Part shown: piece by piece, positions 61,313-64,000 of the stretch
Numbering within the stretch: the stretch's first letter is position 1
How the letters are laid out: each line of letters opens with the position of its first letter
Assembly (NCBI GenBank): GCA_030445275.1
Contig: JAUCSE010000026.1
Location: forward strand, 1 to 64,000
DNA length: 64,000 nucleotides
Reading direction: 5' to 3'
Source of the DNA: Mucilaginibacter sp.
GTDB taxonomy: Bacteria; Bacteroidota; Bacteroidia; Sphingobacteriales; Sphingobacteriaceae
Notes under the pieces: model-generated
Told to the model about the DNA's origin: nothing
Databases searched by the model: none
The model's input: only the letters and a program-made list of their open reading frames with translations
Position numbers and translations under genes: made by a program

Positions 61313-62287
61313 ATGAAAAAATACACTTACACAGAAAAAAAAGATACCCGCTCGGGCTTTGGCGCCGGGCTGCTAGAAGCCGGCAGAAAAAATGACCAGG
61401 TGGTTGCACTTTGTGCCGACCTTATTGGTTCATTAAAAATGAATGATTTTATAAAGGAATTTCCTGAACGTTTTGTACAGATAGGTATTGCCGAGGCCAA
61501 TATGATGGGCATCGCCGCCGGTATGACTATTGGCGGTAAAATTCCGTTCACTGGCACTTTTGCTAACTTTTCAACTGGCAGGGTTTATGACCAGATTCGC
61601 CAGTCAATAGCTTACTCTAACAAAAACGTAAAAATATGTGCTTCGCACGCAGGTTTAACCCTGGGCGAAGATGGCGCTACCCACCAGATACTGGAGGATA
61701 TAGGTCTGATGAAAATGCTGCCCGGCATGACCGTAATTAATACCTGCGATTATAACCAGACTAAGGCCGCAACTTTGGCTATAGCCGAGTATGAAGGTCC
61801 GGTTTATTTGCGTTTTGGCCGCCCGGTTGTGCCTATTTTTACCGACCCTGATCAAAAATTTGAGATTGGTAAGGCATGGATGGTGAATGAAGGCGCAGAT
61901 GTGAGTATATTTGCCACCGGTCATTTGGTATGGCAGGCTATACTTGCCGGCGAAATATTAGCCGAACAAGGTATTGATGCCGAGATCATTAACATACATA
62001 CTATAAAACCTTTGGATGCCGCGGCTGTTTTAAAGTCGGTAGCAAAAACAGGTTGTGTAGTAACTGCCGAAGAGCATAACCGCCTTGGTGGTTTGGGCGA
62101 TAGCATAGCACAAGTGCTGGCCACCAACAACCCGGCCCCGCAGGAGTACATTGCTGTTGATGACAGTTTTGGCGAAAGCGGAACACCAGAGCAGTTGATG
62201 ACCAAGTATGGCCTTGATGCCGAGCATATTGTGCTTGCTGCAAAAAAGGTTTTGGAAAGAAAACAAAATGCTGTATTTAGCATTTAA
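61313..62287 (+). CDS. Transketolase, C-terminal (pyrimidine-binding and transketolase C) subunit
   Basis: 324 residues. DTRSGFGAGLLEAGRKNDQVVALCADLIGS, FVQIGIAEANMMGIAAGM (conserved Glu), CASHAGLTLGEDGATHQ and the final domain VSIFATGHLVWQAILAGEIL match the C-terminal half of transketolase. It pairs with the gene upstream; the sigma factor gene follows 16 bases later. Confidence 0.94.
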   Translation: MKKYTYTEKKDTRSGFGAGLLEAGRKNDQVVALCADLIGSLKMNDFIKEFPERFVQIGIAEANMMGIAAGMTIGGKIPFTGTFANFSTGRVYDQIRQSIAYSNKNVKICASHAGLTLGEDGATHQILEDIGLMKMLPGMTVINTCDYNQTKAATLAIAEYEGPVYLRFGRPVVPIFTDPDQKFEIGKAWMVNEGADVSIFATGHLVWQAILAGEILAEQGIDAEIINIHTIKPLDAAAVLKSVAKTGCVVTAEEHNRLGGLGDSIAQVLATNNPAPQEYIAVDDSFGESGTPEQLMTKYGLDAEHIVLAAKKVLERKQNAVFSI

Positions 62288-62303
62288 CTATAAAAATTGA
62301 AAA

Positions 62304-62858
62304 ATGTCGTTGCAGGTTGAAGATTCAGAGATTTTAAGTAAGTTCCAGGACGAGAAAACACGTAACGAAGCGTTTAACCTGTTATTGAAAAAATACCAGC
62401 AAAAAATTTACTGGCACATTCGCCGTATGGTTATTGATCATGACGATGCGGACGATTTGGTTCAGGATGTTTTTATCAAGGTTTGGAAAAACCTGCTGGG
62501 TTTTAGAAATGACGCGCAGCTATACACCTGGATGTACAGGATAGCATCCAACGAGTGCATTACTTTTTTGAACAAGAAAAAGCAAAAAAATAATGTTTCG
62601 TTGGATGATGTAGCTTATGAACTGGCTGATACACTAGCCGATTCAAGCTATTTTAATGGCGATCAGGCACAACGTAAATTGCAGGAAGCCCTACTCACTT
62701 TACCCGAAAAACAGCGCCTCGTATTCAACATGAAATACTATGATGATATGAAATATGAGGAAATATCAAACGTTTTGGGTACAAGTGTAGGTGCATTAAA
62801 AGCATCTTTCCACCTGGCAGTCAAGAAGATAGAGGCTTTTTTATTATCTAAAGATTAA
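62304..62858 (+). CDS. ECF-type RNA polymerase sigma factor
   Basis: 184 residues. Region 2 is clear (FNLLLKKYQQKIYWHIRRMVIDHDDADDLVQDVFIKVWKNL) and region 4 ends LLTLPEKQRLVFNMKYYDDMKYEEISNVLGTSVGALKASFHLAVKKIEAFL. The following gene encodes a membrane protein that may be its anti-sigma factor. It starts 16 bases after transketolase, so basal expression may be tied to that operon. Confidence 0.94.
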   Translation: MSLQVEDSEILSKFQDEKTRNEAFNLLLKKYQQKIYWHIRRMVIDHDDADDLVQDVFIKVWKNLLGFRNDAQLYTWMYRIASNECITFLNKKKQKNNVSLDDVAYELADTLADSSYFNGDQAQRKLQEALLTLPEKQRLVFNMKYYDDMKYEEISNVLGTSVGALKASFHLAVKKIEAFLLSKD

Positions 62859-62907
62859 TTTTTATTTGCGTTAAACCTTTTAGCACAATATTCATCTATA
62901 GTTATGT

Positions 62908-63846
62908 ATGAAAAGCGATATGGACAATAGGGAGTGGCTGGATGATTATGAATCACTGAAACGGATCAATGCCAAGAATCCGTTTACAGTGCCGTCTGGC
63001 TATTTCAACGAATTAGCGCAGCACATAACATCACGCATAAGGCTGGAAGAGCTAAAAAGCTCATCCACAGGGTTTACTTTGCCTGAAAACTACTTTGAAC
63101 AATTAAGCAGCAACATACAGAGCCGTATACGTATTGACGAGGCTGTAAACACGGAAAGCACTGGTTTTACCGTGCCCGAAAATTATTTTGATGAACTTGG
63201 CAGCAACATCACAAGCAGAATAACAGTTGAGGCTGCATTAAACCCGGAGCACCAGGGTTTTGATGTGCCTGAAAACTATTTTGAAGAGCTTAGTAATCAT
63301 ATCCAAAGCAGGATAACTATTGAGCAGCATGCAAACAATGAAGCCGAAAGCTTTACAGTTCCGGCAAATTATTTTGATGAACTGAGCAATAATATCCAAA
63401 ACAGGATAACTGTTGAACAGTATATCAACGCAGAGGCTGAAAGCTTTACTGTTCCTGAAAACTATTTTGAGCAGTTAAATCAAAATATATTAAATAAAAC
63501 CGTTAACCAGGATGGTGCAAAAGTTATCACCCTACCCGGTGCCGTTAAAAAGAAAGGCATTATACGCAGGCTTGTTGTATCTTCTACTTTCAGATATGCC
63601 ACTGCTGCCTGCTTTGCATTGGTACTAGGTATTGGTGTTGTTGTAAAAAATGCGGATACCCCTGCTGTAAAGCACGATAGCTCTTTTTTACATGAGCAGC
63701 TTTCAACCGTACCTGTGGATGAAATTAAAAGCTACCTGCAATTACACGTGGATGCAAGCGATACCCATACCCTGATGGATAACGGACAACAAATTAACAG
63801 TGCAAATTTAGATGAAGATCTGTCAGATTATTTGGATACTAATTAA
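62908..63846 (+). CDS. Single-pass membrane protein with 31-residue tandem repeats, probable anti-sigma factor
   Basis: 312 residues. After a short start (MKSDMDNREWLDDYESLKRI) come five full copies and one partial copy of a 31-residue unit built on the pattern FTVPENYFDELSNNIQSRITVE, from residue 25 to about 203. One membrane helix at about 230-246 (ATAACFALVLGIGVVV) and a C-terminal domain of about 65 residues follow. Position after an ECF sigma gene and the single helix suggest an anti-sigma role, but no zinc or ASD motif is visible. The repeats would face the cytoplasm. No protein family recognised. Confidence 0.78.
   Translation: MKSDMDNREWLDDYESLKRINAKNPFTVPSGYFNELAQHITSRIRLEELKSSSTGFTLPENYFEQLSSNIQSRIRIDEAVNTESTGFTVPENYFDELGSNITSRITVEAALNPEHQGFDVPENYFEELSNHIQSRITIEQHANNEAESFTVPANYFDELSNNIQNRITVEQYINAEAESFTVPENYFEQLNQNILNKTVNQDGAKVITLPGAVKKKGIIRRLVVSSTFRYATAACFALVLGIGVVVKNADTPAVKHDSSFLHEQLSTVPVDEIKSYLQLHVDASDTHTLMDNGQQINSANLDEDLSDYLDTN
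62980..63516 (+). repeat. 93-bp tandem coding repeats
   Basis: Units begin at codons 25, 55, 86, 117, 148 and 179 of the gene at 62908. The first is one codon shorter and the last is incomplete. The protein motif (P-x2-YF-x-[EQ]L-x3-I-x-[NS]RI) is better kept than the third codon positions, so selection on the protein is likely. Confidence 0.8.
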
Positions 63847-63858
63847 CGATATATTTTA

Positions 63859-64000
63859 ATGAGTAAATTGATCAGGCATATTTTTATTATATTATTTATT
63901 ATTGCGGCGGGTTATGAATCTTTTGCGCAGGCAAGTAACAGCCTGGTACAGCGGCAAAAAATAACTCCTGCCCCTGTCAGGGATAAAAAAGGCACTAATA
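63859..64000 (+). CDS. Start of an exported protein, cut by the window edge
   Basis: Open from the ATG at 63859 to the last base: 47 codons. It begins MSKLIRHIFIILFIIAAGYE and continues SFAQASNSLVQRQKI, a signal peptide with cleavage probably after SFA. It starts 12 bases after the repeat protein and is probably in the same operon. The rest, and so the function, lies outside the window. Confidence 0.72.
   Translation, partial: MSKLIRHIFIILFIIAAGYESFAQASNSLVQRQKITPAPVRDKKGTN

Noticed and set aside
1..64000. tRNA or rRNA genes
   Set aside because: I looked through the gaps for cloverleaf ends and conserved rRNA words and saw none; a tRNAscan run would settle it.

Overview
The window is a gene-dense bacterial chromosome segment that reads as Bacteroidota, most probably Sphingobacteriaceae (Mucilaginibacter/Pedobacter-like). 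This rests on type IX secretion parts (a PorT-like protein next to menG, a DUF6089/PorG-like protein next to nadK, and a cargo protein with a T9SS C-terminal domain), TAnnTTTG-type -7 promoter boxes without Shine-Dalgarno sequences, a split transketolase, a Bacteroidota-type phenylalanine hydroxylase, and many dispersed palindromic intergenic repeats. The genus is an inference from gene content only. No rRNA, tRNA, CRISPR array, prophage or complete insertion sequence was seen.

Layout. 1-4.6 kb: 5' end of guaA, an SDR, a phenylalanine hydroxylase and a flippase-like membrane protein, all minus. 4.8-6.9 kb: aguB-aguA (agmatine to putrescine). 7.1-10.9 kb: two LiaF-type membrane proteins, a DUF4288 protein and a LytS/LytTR two-component pair. 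11.2-17.1 kb: L,D-transpeptidase, dCMP deaminase, FHS sugar transporter, LysE exporter and a PurF-type amidotransferase. 17.4-19.9 kb: an AlkB-like dioxygenase and an ammonium transporter, separated by an unusual element with perfect 33-bp inverted ends. 20.0-27.9 kb: nuoHIJKLMN, the membrane arm (plus NuoI) of complex I without nuoA-G. 28.3-37.9 kb: an envelope-biogenesis run in the order hydrolase, CBS protein, nadK, PorG-like, exbD, uppS, bamA, two ompH/skp, murI. 38.1-41.2 kb: YqeY, SDR, porT-menG. 41.4-50.5 kb: a Gfo/Idh oxidoreductase with a DUF1080 protein, VOC protein, engB-ubiA-crp, an epimerase, a universal stress protein and an M3 peptidase. 50.7-56.7 kb: a secreted/membrane hypothetical, PAP2 phosphatase, APC permease, DUF5655 protein and Kup. 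56.9-64.0 kb: T9SS cargo, FAH hydrolase, M23 peptidase, Bcp, two-subunit transketolase, an ECF sigma factor, a membrane protein with a 31-residue tandem repeat that looks like its anti-sigma partner, and the start of an exported protein.

How the genes fit together. nuo, menG and a UbiA-family prenyltransferase point to menaquinone-based respiration. bamA, skp, uppS, murI, PorG-like and PorT-like proteins, the L,D-transpeptidase and M23 peptidase cover outer-membrane assembly, peptidoglycan supply and type IX secretion. guaA, the PurF-like enzyme and dCMP deaminase are nucleotide metabolism.

The non-coding part is the least ordinary. Many gaps carry one of several palindromic repeat families or a locus-specific array of short iterated words, often just 5' of a start codon. 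At two genes these arrays have been read into the open reading frame and falsely lengthen its N-terminus.
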